64,000 nt of DNA from Nocardioides sp. ChNu-153 (GTDB lineage Bacteria; Actinomycetota; Actinomycetes; Propionibacteriales; Nocardioidaceae), in NCBI RefSeq assembly GCF_030466625.1, contig NZ_JADEVT010000004.1, forward strand, positions 1 through 64,000, given 5' to 3'. Positions 9,036 to 19,318 of this stretch are shown piece after piece. Made by a program: the position numbers and the translations under genes. The notes below the pieces were generated by a model that searched no databases, had not been told where the DNA came from, and saw only the letters and a program-made list of their open reading frames with translations. The first letter of the stretch is position 1, and each line of letters begins with the position of its first letter.

Positions 9036-9806
9036 ATGGACTCCCCCTCGACCTCCCCCGCCGGCGACGGTGGCGAGCGGCCGCGCCCGAGCCGGCGCGG
9101 ATGGATCATCGGCGGCATCATCGTGGTGGTCCTGCTGGTGGCCACGCTCGTGCCGGCGCTCCTCTTCGGTGACGACGACGACGGCCTGGACTTCTCCCGT
9201 CCCGACACGACGCCGGAGGACGTGCTGAAGGAGGCGAAGGAGAAGCTCGACGAGACCGAGGGCGTGGAGATCGCGCTGACCTCGCAGGGTCTCACCGACG
9301 ACGTCTCGACGGCCCTGGTCAGCGCCCAGGGCACGGCCGTGCGTCCCGACGGGTTCTCCGGCGCGTTCGCGCTGCGGGCGTTCAGCCTGCCGGTCGACGT
9401 GGACATCGTGGCGACGGAGGGCACGACGTACGCCCGAGCGGCGCTGCTCGGGCCCGGCTGGCGCGAGGTCGAGCCCGAGGACTACAACGCGCCGGACCCC
9501 GGCACGCTGCTCGACCCGGACGCCGGCGTCTCCGGCATCCTCACCGCCACGCAGGACCCGGTCGAGGACGGCGAGGAGCGCTGCGGCGAGGCCACGGCCA
9601 CCCGCTACACCGGCACCGTCCCCGCCGAGACCGTGCGCAACATCATCCCGGGCGCCGACGGCGACTTCGACGCGGTGTACCTCGTCGACGAGGGCGGCTT
9701 CCTGTGTCGGGCCGACCTCACCGGCGAGTTCTACACCGACGTCTCGCTGACCTACGAGATCGGGTTCAGCAACTACGGCGAGACGATCGAGATCACCGCG
9801 CCGTGA
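9036..9806 (+). CDS. LprG/LppX-type lipid-carrier protein with a transmembrane anchor
   Basis: 256 residues from ATG 9036, five bases after the topoisomerase stop. One transmembrane segment at about residues 23-44 (WIIGGIIVVVLLVATLVPA) leads to an extracytoplasmic domain with TTPEDVLKEAKEKLDETEGVEIALTSQGL, DVDIVATEGTTYARAALLGPGWREV and the terminal SLTYEIGFSNYGETIEI. This matches the LppX/LprA/LprF/LprG fold that carries acylated lipids. Mycobacterial members are lipoproteins with a lipobox cysteine; here no N-terminal cysteine exists, so the anchor is a helix. Two cysteines (EERCGE, FLCRAD) probably form a disulfide. The next gene, overlapping by 4 bases, is a P55-like exporter, the classic LprG partner. 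Confidence 0.82.
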   Translation: MDSPSTSPAGDGGERPRPSRRGWIIGGIIVVVLLVATLVPALLFGDDDDGLDFSRPDTTPEDVLKEAKEKLDETEGVEIALTSQGLTDDVSTALVSAQGTAVRPDGFSGAFALRAFSLPVDVDIVATEGTTYARAALLGPGWREVEPEDYNAPDPGTLLDPDAGVSGILTATQDPVEDGEERCGEATATRYTGTVPAETVRNIIPGADGDFDAVYLVDEGGFLCRADLTGEFYTDVSLTYEIGFSNYGETIEITAP

Positions 9807-11596
9807 CGCTGCGGGCGGCTGACCGGGCCCTGCTGGTCGTGGCGGCGGTCGCGGTCGCGATCGCCGCCGCCGACACCTACGTGGTGGTGCTGGCGCTGCC
9901 CGAGATGAGCGCCGCGGCCGGCATCGAGGCGATCGACCTGCAGCGGGCGGCGCCGATCATCTCGGGCTTCCTGCTGGGGTACGTCGCGATGCTGCCCCTC
10001 ATCGGGCGCGTCGCCGACCTCGAGGGCCGGGTGCCCGTGCTCGTCCTCTCCCTGGCCGTCTTCGCGGTCGGCTCCGGCGTCACGGCGCTCGCCTACGACC
10101 TGCCCGGCATGGTCGCCGGGCGCTTCCTGCAGGGCGTCGGCGGCGGCGGGCTCGTGCCGGCGACGATGGCCCTGGTCGCCGACCTCTACCCGGTGCACCG
10201 CCGCGGGCTGCCCCTGGGCCTCGTGTCCGCGGTGCAGGAGCTGGGCAGCGTCCTCGGCCCGGTGCTGGGCGCCGCGGTGCTCGCCGTCGCCACGTGGCGT
10301 GGGATCTTCGCCCTCAACCTCGCCGCCGGTGTCGTCCTGCTGCTGGCCACCCAACGGCTGGCCCGCCGCTCGGCCATGGCGGACGCGCGCACCGCTGCCG
10401 GCGACGCGGCTCCGGTCGCCGCCGGCCCGGCCCCGCCACGACGCCACCTCGACGCCGTCTCCGTCATGCTCGCGCTGCTCGTCGCGGTGGCCGGGGCCCT
10501 CACCGCGCTGCAGCCCTCCGGGCTGGTGCGCCACGTCGTGTGGGGCGAGCTGTTCGCGCCGTACGTCGGGGAGAGCCGCTGGCTCGCTCCCGTCGGTCTG
10601 CTCGCGGTGCTGGGCCTCGTCGCCCTGCTCGCGTGGTCGCTGCTCGCCCCGGCGCCGCTGCTCGACCTGCGGCGCTGGGGGCGGGCGCTCGTCGCGGCCG
10701 ACCTCCCGGGAGCGCTGCTGCTCGCCGTCGCGCTCGGCGGCGTGATCCTGGCCTTCGGCACGGGTGACCCCGAGATCCAGGTGTTCTCCGACCAGGGCCA
10801 CTGGTACCTGCTCGGCTCCGCCATCGCCCTCGGGTGGCTCGTGGTGCACCTGCGCCGGTCGGCCCGGCCCCTCGTCCCGCGCGGGGCGCTGGCCGCCCGG
10901 GGCGCCTGGGGCGGGCTGCTGGTGAGCCTCTTCGTCGGCGCCGCCCTCATCGCGGCCGTGGTCGCGCTGCCGATCTTCGCCCGCACGACGGTCTACCCCG
11001 ACTCCCAGCTGCTCGCCTCGCTGGTGCTGGTGCGGCTGCTCGCCGCCCTCCCGGTCGGCGCCGTGCTGGGAGGCCTGCTGCTGCGGCACGTGCCGGCGGG
11101 CGTGGTGGCCGGCGCCGGGATGGCGGCCGCCGCGGTGGGCTTCGTCGTGATGGCCCGGTGGGACGCCTCGGCGCTGGAGGGCTGGGGCGCCAACGTGCCC
11201 CTCCTGCTGACCGGTCTGGGCTTCGGCCTCGCGCTGGCCCCCGTCAACGCCGTCGTGCTCGCGTCGACCGACGACACGGTGCACGGCCTGGCCTCCGCCA
11301 TGGTGGTCGTCGCTCGGATGGTCGGCATGCTCGTCGGCATCTCGGCGCTCACGACCCTCGGCCTGCGCGCCTTCTACGCCGAGCGGGACGCACTGCCGGC
11401 CATCGACGAGGTCTGCGGTCGCGTCGGCACCTGCGACGCGTACAAGGACCTCCTGCGCGACGCCGCCCTCACCCAGGAGCAGGTGGTCTTCGCGGGGGCA
11501 GCCGTGTGCGCCGCGATCGCGGCGCTGCTGGCGCTCGCCCTGTTCCGCGGTGCCGACACCCGCGGCGCCCAGCGGCCCGGCCTGCTGGTGGGCTGA
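9803..11596 (+). CDS. MFS transporter of the P55 (Rv1410c-like) family
   Basis: The GTG at 9803 overlaps the previous stop as GTGA, so translation is coupled. 597 residues with about 14 hydrophobic segments. The first helix carries an aspartate (AAADTYVVVLALPEM, Asp24), followed by the MFS motif A variant LIGRVADLEGRVPVL and the motif C-like region AVQELGSVLGPVLGAA. A long external loop (around residues 230-255, VRHVVWGELFAPYVGESRW) and the terminal cysteine-containing segment before the last helix match P55-type exporters. In mycobacteria P55 and LprG act together to export triacylglycerides and maintain envelope and drug tolerance; the same pairing here implies lipid export. Confidence 0.88.
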   Translation: MTLRAADRALLVVAAVAVAIAAADTYVVVLALPEMSAAAGIEAIDLQRAAPIISGFLLGYVAMLPLIGRVADLEGRVPVLVLSLAVFAVGSGVTALAYDLPGMVAGRFLQGVGGGGLVPATMALVADLYPVHRRGLPLGLVSAVQELGSVLGPVLGAAVLAVATWRGIFALNLAAGVVLLLATQRLARRSAMADARTAAGDAAPVAAGPAPPRRHLDAVSVMLALLVAVAGALTALQPSGLVRHVVWGELFAPYVGESRWLAPVGLLAVLGLVALLAWSLLAPAPLLDLRRWGRALVAADLPGALLLAVALGGVILAFGTGDPEIQVFSDQGHWYLLGSAIALGWLVVHLRRSARPLVPRGALAARGAWGGLLVSLFVGAALIAAVVALPIFARTTVYPDSQLLASLVLVRLLAALPVGAVLGGLLLRHVPAGVVAGAGMAAAAVGFVVMARWDASALEGWGANVPLLLTGLGFGLALAPVNAVVLASTDDTVHGLASAMVVVARMVGMLVGISALTTLGLRAFYAERDALPAIDEVCGRVGTCDAYKDLLRDAALTQEQVVFAGAAVCAAIAALLALALFRGADTRGAQRPGLLVG

Positions 11597-11657
11597 GCCC
11601 TCCCGGGGGTCGGACCCGTGCGGCGCGCCGCCGGTCCCGTCCGCTACCTTGCCGTCC

Positions 11658-12152
11658 GTGAGCGACTTCGACGACCTCCTGGAAGCGAACCGCACGTTCT
11701 CCGAGACGTTCGAGTTCGGTGGCTTCGACGGCATCGCCCGCGCGGGCGTCGCCATCGTCACCTGCATGGACAGCCGCATCGACCCCCTCGGGATGGTCGG
11801 GCTGAAGCCGGGTGACGCCAAGATCTTCCGCAACCCGGGCGGCCGGGTGACCCCCCAGGCCCTCGAGGCCCTCGTGCTGGGCGTGCACCTGCTCAACGTG
11901 GACCGCATCCTCGTGGTGCCCCACACCCGCTGCGCGGTGGCGTCGAGCACCGAGGAGGAGCTGCACGAGCGGGTCACCGCCTCGGCCGGCGTCGACTCCA
12001 CCTGGCAGACGTTCAACGTGGTGCGCGACCAGCGCGCGACGCTGGCCGCCGACGTGAACAAGGTGCGCTCGCACCCGCTCGTGCCGGAGTCCGTCAAGAT
12101 CGGCGGGTTCGTGTACGACGTGGACTCCGGCCTGCTGGAGCCGGTGGCCTGA
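11658..12152 (+). CDS. Beta-class carbonic anhydrase (small Rv1284-like type)
   Basis: GTG 11658 gives 164 residues, close to the 163 of the mycobacterial Rv1284 enzyme. Zinc and catalytic residues appear at the family positions: Cys36, Asp38 and Arg40 in TCMDSRIDP, then His89 and Cys92 in VVPHTRCAVA. The segment IFRNPGGRVTPQALEALVLG is the conserved dimer/active-site region. The enzyme interconverts CO2 and bicarbonate in the cytoplasm. It is a single gene 61 bases after the transporter, and converges on the next gene with a 2-base gap and no visible terminator between them. Confidence 0.93.
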   Translation: MSDFDDLLEANRTFSETFEFGGFDGIARAGVAIVTCMDSRIDPLGMVGLKPGDAKIFRNPGGRVTPQALEALVLGVHLLNVDRILVVPHTRCAVASSTEEELHERVTASAGVDSTWQTFNVVRDQRATLAADVNKVRSHPLVPESVKIGGFVYDVDSGLLEPVA

Positions 12153-12154
12153 CC

Positions 12155-12625
12155 TCAGCGGGCGGCGGTCGAGCCGTCGACGAGGGTCCGGTCGCCGACC
12201 GGCTCGTCGAGCTCGACCGTCGTCTGCCGCACCTGTCCGGGCGACGAGCACAACGCGGGACGGGGCACCTCGCGCACGACGAGCACGACCTCGTCGGCGC
12301 TCTCCTCGACGGACGTGACGCCCTCGTCGGCGCACGGGCTGGCGTCCCAGGTCACGGTGACGGAGCTGCCGTCCACCACCGCGTCGCGCCAGGCGACCGG
12401 GGTGCCGGGGTCCTCCCCGCCGACGGCGGCGCGCACGGCCGCCACCCCGCCGGCCAGGGAGCCCAGCAGCAGCACGACCGCGCCCACGAGCACCAGCCAC
12501 TGGCGCCGGCCGGCCGGCGCCACCGGAGCGGTCGCGGCCCCGTCCGCCTCCGCCGCGGCGCGATCGCCGGCGGGGTGGTCGTGGGTCAACAGGTCCTCGA
12601 ACAGCGACGTGTCATCTCCTCGCAT
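12155..12625 (-). CDS. Single-pass membrane protein of unknown function
   Basis: 156 residues from ATG 12625. Residues 1-40 are hydrophilic and acidic (MRGDDTSLFEDLLTHDHP), then one transmembrane helix at about 45-68 (WLVLVGAVVLLLGSLAGGVAAV). The extracytoplasmic C-terminal half is beta-rich (AVVDGSSVTVTWDASPCADEGVTSVE...VVLVVREV) with two cysteines (SPCADE, PALCSS) that could form a disulfide. I do not recognise the family. It lies downstream of topoisomerase subunit B on the same strand (107 bases away) and may be co-transcribed. Confidence 0.72.
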   Translation of the reverse strand: MRGDDTSLFEDLLTHDHPAGDRAAAEADGAATAPVAPAGRRQWLVLVGAVVLLLGSLAGGVAAVRAAVGGEDPGTPVAWRDAVVDGSSVTVTWDASPCADEGVTSVEESADEVVLVVREVPRPALCSSPGQVRQTTVELDEPVGDRTLVDGSTAAR

Positions 12626-12732
12626 AGCCCGTCCACCTTCGCACACCCGCCGGGCGTGCCCGAGGCGACGGCGGCGTGGCCCGGGCCACGCCGTACCCGG
12701 CCCGCCCGGCCCCGCCGGGCCCCCGCCGGGCC

Positions 12733-14796
<2,064 letters not shown>

Positions 14797-14985
14797 GACG
14801 GTGCTCCCTCTGCGTGCTGCCGGCGGCGTCGTACGACGTCGCGCGAGCCGCAATCTACCGGCGGGCGCCGACGGTCCCGGGGACCCGGTGCCGCCCCGCG
14901 TCGAGGGAGCGGCCCGCGCCGGACACGCCCGCGGGCGACGTACGACGAAATGCCCCCCGGCGACCCGCCCAGGCGGGAGGATGGC

Positions 14986-15013
14986 GTCGCCCCCTCGACG
15001 GCGAGGGGGCGAC
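14986..15013. other. Perfect 12-bp hairpin between divergent genes
   Basis: GTCGCCCCCTCG at 14986-14997 pairs perfectly with CGAGGGGGCGAC at 15002-15013 around a four-base loop. It is terminator-like but sits between two genes transcribed away from each other (parE left, DUF7455 right), where a terminator is not expected, and no T-tract follows on either strand. It could be a 5'-leader structure, a protein site, or a terminator for antisense transcription. The rest of 14797-15130 shows no gene. Confidence 0.45.
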
Positions 15014-15130
15014 AGCCAGCACGGCACCACCGTGTGCACGTCCGCGGAGCACCTCCCCCGTCTCAGGAGTGGGGCGCACCGTCGGCGGGTAGAGCGGGTC
15101 GTGATGGGATCCAGGTGTCACCCCGGCCAC

Positions 15131-15160
15131 AGCCCCAGGGGAATGTTTTCCCCCGGGGCT
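15131..15160 (+). promoter_or_regulatory. 30-bp inverted repeat upstream of DUF7455 gene
   Basis: AGCCCCAGGGGAA (15131-15143) and TTCCCCCGGGGCT (15148-15160) pair at 12 of 13 positions around the loop TGTT. The repeat ends 5 bases before the GGAGG ribosome binding site of the following gene, so as RNA it would be a leader stem-loop immediately before the ribosome site, and as DNA it could be an operator overlapping the promoter. Confidence 0.55.
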
Positions 15161-15178
15161 AGGTTGGAGGTGGCACCG

Positions 15179-15427
15179 ATGAAGAGAAATGAGGCCGATG
15201 TGACCACTGCAGTTGCCCCCAACTCCGCGGCACTGACCGCGACGGACCGCTGCGACCGCTGCGGCGCCCAGGCCTACCTGCGTGTCGAGCTGGCCAGCGG
15301 CGGCGAGCTCCTGTTCTGCGCGCACCACGCGCGTCAGCACGGGGACGCCCTCCGATCCGTCGCGAGCAACGTCCAGGACGAGACCCACCGACTCCAGGGC
15401 ACGCCCGGCGCGGGATCCGCCGAGTAA
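15179..15427 (+). CDS. DUF7455 small zinc-ribbon-like protein
   Basis: 82 residues from ATG 15179, with GGAGG 8 bases upstream; a GTG at 15200 with GAGG five bases before it is an alternative start that would remove 7 residues. The core LTATDRCDRCGAQAYLRVELASGGELLFCAHH has the CxxC...CxxH pattern of a small metal-binding protein and a conserved C-terminal helix (VQDETHRLQ). The DUF7455 family is widespread in Actinobacteria next to the principal sigma factor and topoisomerase B genes, as here. Its role is unknown. A strong terminator follows. Confidence 0.85.
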   Translation: MKRNEADVTTAVAPNSAALTATDRCDRCGAQAYLRVELASGGELLFCAHHARQHGDALRSVASNVQDETHRLQGTPGAGSAE

Positions 15428-15464
15428 CGCCCAGGGCGCGCACCGCGCCCCCCGACGACCGACC

Positions 15465-15500
15465 ACGACGGCCCCGGACCACCAGGTCCGGGGCCGTCGT
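15465..15500 (+). terminator. Strong hairpin terminator after DUF7455 gene
   Basis: A perfect 16-bp stem: ACGACGGCCCCGGACC (15465-15480), loop ACCA, and its exact complement at 15485-15500. It begins 37 bases after the stop codon. No T-tract follows, as is usual for terminators in this GC range. Confidence 0.8.
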
Positions 15501-15537
15501 GCGTCCCGTCCCTCCGCGACCTGCGAGGATGACGGCC

Positions 15538-16011
15538 GTGACCTGGACCGACGCCCTCGTGGCGCTGCTCGTGGCCGTCGGCATCGTCGGCATCGTCGTG
15601 CCGGTGCTCCCCGGCACCCTGCTCATCGGGGCGACCTTCCTCGGCTGGGCCGCGCTCACCGGCGGCGCCGCCTGGGGGTGGTTCGCCGCCATCGCCACCA
15701 TCCTCGTCGTGGGCACCGTCGTGCAGTACGCGCTCCCCGGGCAGCGCCTCAAGGCCGCCGGCGTGCCCGGCCGCACGCTCCTGCTGGGAGGCCTCGCCGG
15801 TGTCGTCGGGTTCTTCGTGATCCCCTTCGTCGGCCTGTTCGTCGGGTTCGTGGCGGGCGTGTACGCCGCGGAGGTGCAGCGCGTCGGGTCCGTCGCCGCC
15901 CGGCCGTCGACCGTCGCGGCGCTCAAGGCGGTCGCGATGAGCATCGCCATCGAGGCCACCGCGGCGGTCGTCGCCTCCCTCGTGTGGTTCGTGGCCGTCC
16001 TCCAGCTCTGA
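15538..16011 (+). CDS. DUF456 family membrane protein
   Basis: Start taken as GTG 15538 because GAGG lies 9 bases upstream; an ATG at 15529 is too close to that site. 157 residues, nearly all hydrophobic, with about five transmembrane segments. The family hallmark GIVGIVVPVLPGTLLIGATF is at the N-terminus, followed by the glycine-rich segment VVGFFVIPFVGLFVGFVAGVY and a final helix. DUF456 proteins are small inner-membrane proteins of unknown function that contain glycine-zipper-like repeats. A lipoprotein gene follows after 27 bases on the same strand and may share the transcript. Confidence 0.87.
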   Translation: MTWTDALVALLVAVGIVGIVVPVLPGTLLIGATFLGWAALTGGAAWGWFAAIATILVVGTVVQYALPGQRLKAAGVPGRTLLLGGLAGVVGFFVIPFVGLFVGFVAGVYAAEVQRVGSVAARPSTVAALKAVAMSIAIEATAAVVASLVWFVAVLQL

Positions 16012-16038
16012 GGCCGGCCACCGGGGTACCGGGGGCAC

Positions 16039-16506
16039 ATGCGCCGCCACCTGCTCGCCGTACCCGCCCTGCTCCTGCTCCCCGCCCTCGCCGCCTGCTC
16101 GGCGAGCGACGAGGAGTCCCCCGACAACGTCGCGCCCGAGGCCAGCTCGAGCGTGGGCACCGGCATGACCGAGAGCGGCTCGCCGTCGGCGAGCTCCACC
16201 TCCTCCGGCAGCGCGGACTCGGGGGCGAGCTCCGACGCGTCCGGCGCCCCCGCCGACGCGCCGGCCTGCACCGAGGTGTGGGTCGCCGGCGGCAGCATCC
16301 CCGCCGACTACGCGGGCTGCCTCGCCGAGGACGGGAGCCTCGAGGTCGCCGAGACCACCGAGTGCGCGGACGGCCGCCAGCTGCTCACCGGACCGTCCGG
16401 CTTCGGCTTCGCGGGCGAGACCGCCACCCCGACCCCCGCCGGGCTCGACGAGCCCGACCCCGCCAGCCCCGAGTACGCCGCCGCGCTCGCGGACTGCACG
16501 GGCTGA
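16039..16506 (+). CDS. Ser/Thr/Asp-rich lipoprotein, unknown function
   Basis: 155 residues from ATG 16039. A signal peptide with lipobox (LLLLPALAAC, modified cysteine at 19) marks it as an exported lipoprotein. Residues 20-75 form a low-complexity Ser/Gly/Ala/Asp linker (ESGSPSASSTSSGSADSG). The folded part contains four cysteines, in ACTEVWVAGGSIPADYAGC, TECADG and the terminal ADCTG, which probably form two disulfides. No known family is recognised; similar small lipoproteins with CTEVWV...YAGC are seen in related Actinobacteria. It precedes a hairpin shared with the convergent sigma factor gene. Confidence 0.75.
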   Translation: MRRHLLAVPALLLLPALAACSASDEESPDNVAPEASSSVGTGMTESGSPSASSTSSGSADSGASSDASGAPADAPACTEVWVAGGSIPADYAGCLAEDGSLEVAETTECADGRQLLTGPSGFGFAGETATPTPAGLDEPDPASPEYAAALADCTG

Positions 16507-16547
16507 CCGCGCGCCCGGCACGACAGCCGGCTCCCGCAGCCGGTACG

Positions 16548-16588
16548 ACGACGGCCCGCCACCGAGGATCTCGGTGACGGGCCGTCGT
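16548..16588. terminator. Bidirectional terminator between lipoprotein and rpoD
   Basis: ACGACGGCCCGCCACCGAG (16548-16566), a 3-base loop, and the complementary arm at 16570-16588 form a 19-bp stem with one mismatch. It sits between convergent genes and can serve both. Confidence 0.8.
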
Positions 16589-16602
16589 GGTGACGCGGGC
16601 GC

Positions 16603-18171
<1,569 letters not shown>

Positions 18172-18301
18172 GAACACCTCTCGTCAACTACATCAGGGCG
18201 CGGCAGAGCCAGGTACTGTCAAGAGCCGCGTGCACCATGATGCCACGGGCCCCCAGCCGTCGCCGACCTGACCCGCGTGACGCCCCGCGTCTCGTCCCGC
18301 G

Positions 18302-18718
18302 TCACGCTCCGGCGGCGTCGCCCAGGAAGCTGAGCCGCACCTCGCGCTCGGTGTTGTCCACGTTGAGGTCGACGAGGCAGATGCTCTGCCAGGTGCCGAG
18401 CGCGAGCCGGCCGCCCAGCACCGGCACGGTGGCGTACGGCGGGACGAGCGCCGGCATCACGTGGGAGCGCCCGTGCCCCCGGCTGCCGTGCCGGTGGCGC
18501 CACCGGTCGTCCGCGGGCAGCAGGTCCCCGAGCGCGGCCAGCAGGTCGTCGTCGCTGCCCGCGCCGGTCTCCAGGATGGCGATGCCCGCCGTCGCGTGGG
18601 GCACGAACACGTGGAGCAGGCCGTCGCCGCGCCCCGCGGCGTACTCCCGGCAGTCCTCGGTCAGGTCGAGCACGACCTCGCGGTCGCCGGTGCGGTAGGT
18701 CCGGGTCTGGCTGTCCAT
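18302..18718 (-). CDS. YjbQ family protein (UPF0047; secondary thiamine-phosphate synthase type)
   Basis: 138 residues from ATG 18718. The family pattern is clear: GLLHVFVPHATAGIAILE near residue 35, HRHGSRGHGRSHVMPALV near 75-92 with the histidines thought to bind metal, then GRLALGTWQSICLVDLNVD and REVRLSFLG at the end. Members form trimers; some have weak thiamine-phosphate synthase activity, but the physiological reaction is not settled. It lies downstream of the PGPGW membrane protein gene on the same strand, with 39 bases between. Confidence 0.88.
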   Translation of the reverse strand: MDSQTRTYRTGDREVVLDLTEDCREYAAGRGDGLLHVFVPHATAGIAILETGAGSDDDLLAALGDLLPADDRWRHRHGSRGHGRSHVMPALVPPYATVPVLGGRLALGTWQSICLVDLNVDNTEREVRLSFLGDAAGA

Positions 18719-18757
18719 CCTGCGATCGTGCCAGGCGGGCCCGCGTCGCACCCGCCC

Positions 18758-19219
18758 CTAGGCACGACCCGCGTCCCGGACCGCCGCCTCCATGCGCGCG
18801 AGCTCGTCGGGGCGTCCGTGGTAGCGCCGGTAGCTGTGGACGACGAGGGCGAGGCTGACGAGCCCGGAGAGCACCTGGCTCAGGCCCGCGGTCAGGCCGC
18901 CGGGCAGCCAGGTCCAGCCGGGGAGCACCCACCACGACGGCTGGTCCGGCGCCCAGATCCAGAGGACGCCCGAGGCGGCGAGCAGCGTCGTACCGACGAT
19001 CGAGGCCCATGCCTGGGGGTGGGTGCGCACGCCGCGGGCGGCCGCGAGCTCGACCTGCGCGCGCAGCCGGTCGACGCGACGGGCCGCCCAGTCCTGGTGG
19101 CGCGCCAGGATGCCGAGGCCGATGACGCCGACGAGCAGTCCCGGGCCCGGCAGGGGGAACAGCGCGACCCCGAGGAGCAGCAGCACCCAGCCGACCGTGA
19201 TCGCCCCCAGCCGACGCAT
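18758..19219 (-). CDS. PGPGW-motif transmembrane protein (TIGR02611 family)
   Basis: 153 residues from ATG 19219. Three or four hydrophobic segments. The first, ITVGWVLLLLGVALFPLPGPGLLVGVIGLGIL, carries the PLPGPG hairpin that names the family; a basic amphipathic segment (RHQDWAARRVDRLRAQVE) follows, then two more transmembrane helices around residues 70-125 and a basic C-terminus. Function unknown. It is followed closely by yjbQ on the same strand. Confidence 0.82.
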   Translation of the reverse strand: MRRLGAITVGWVLLLLGVALFPLPGPGLLVGVIGLGILARHQDWAARRVDRLRAQVELAAARGVRTHPQAWASIVGTTLLAASGVLWIWAPDQPSWWVLPGWTWLPGGLTAGLSQVLSGLVSLALVVHSYRRYHGRPDELARMEAAVRDAGRA

Positions 19220-19318
19220 GCGGACGAGGGTGACCGCCCTCCGCGACCGGCAGGTGAACGCGCGACCACGAGAGCCACCGGCCGTCCGGATCCGGCCGTC
19301 GAGATCCGGCCGCCGCGC

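Noticed and set aside
9773-12097. 774-residue reverse frame opposite the exporter and carbonic anhydrase
   Set aside because: His/Gln/Glu-rich shadow of GC-rich coding DNA with no recognisable fold.
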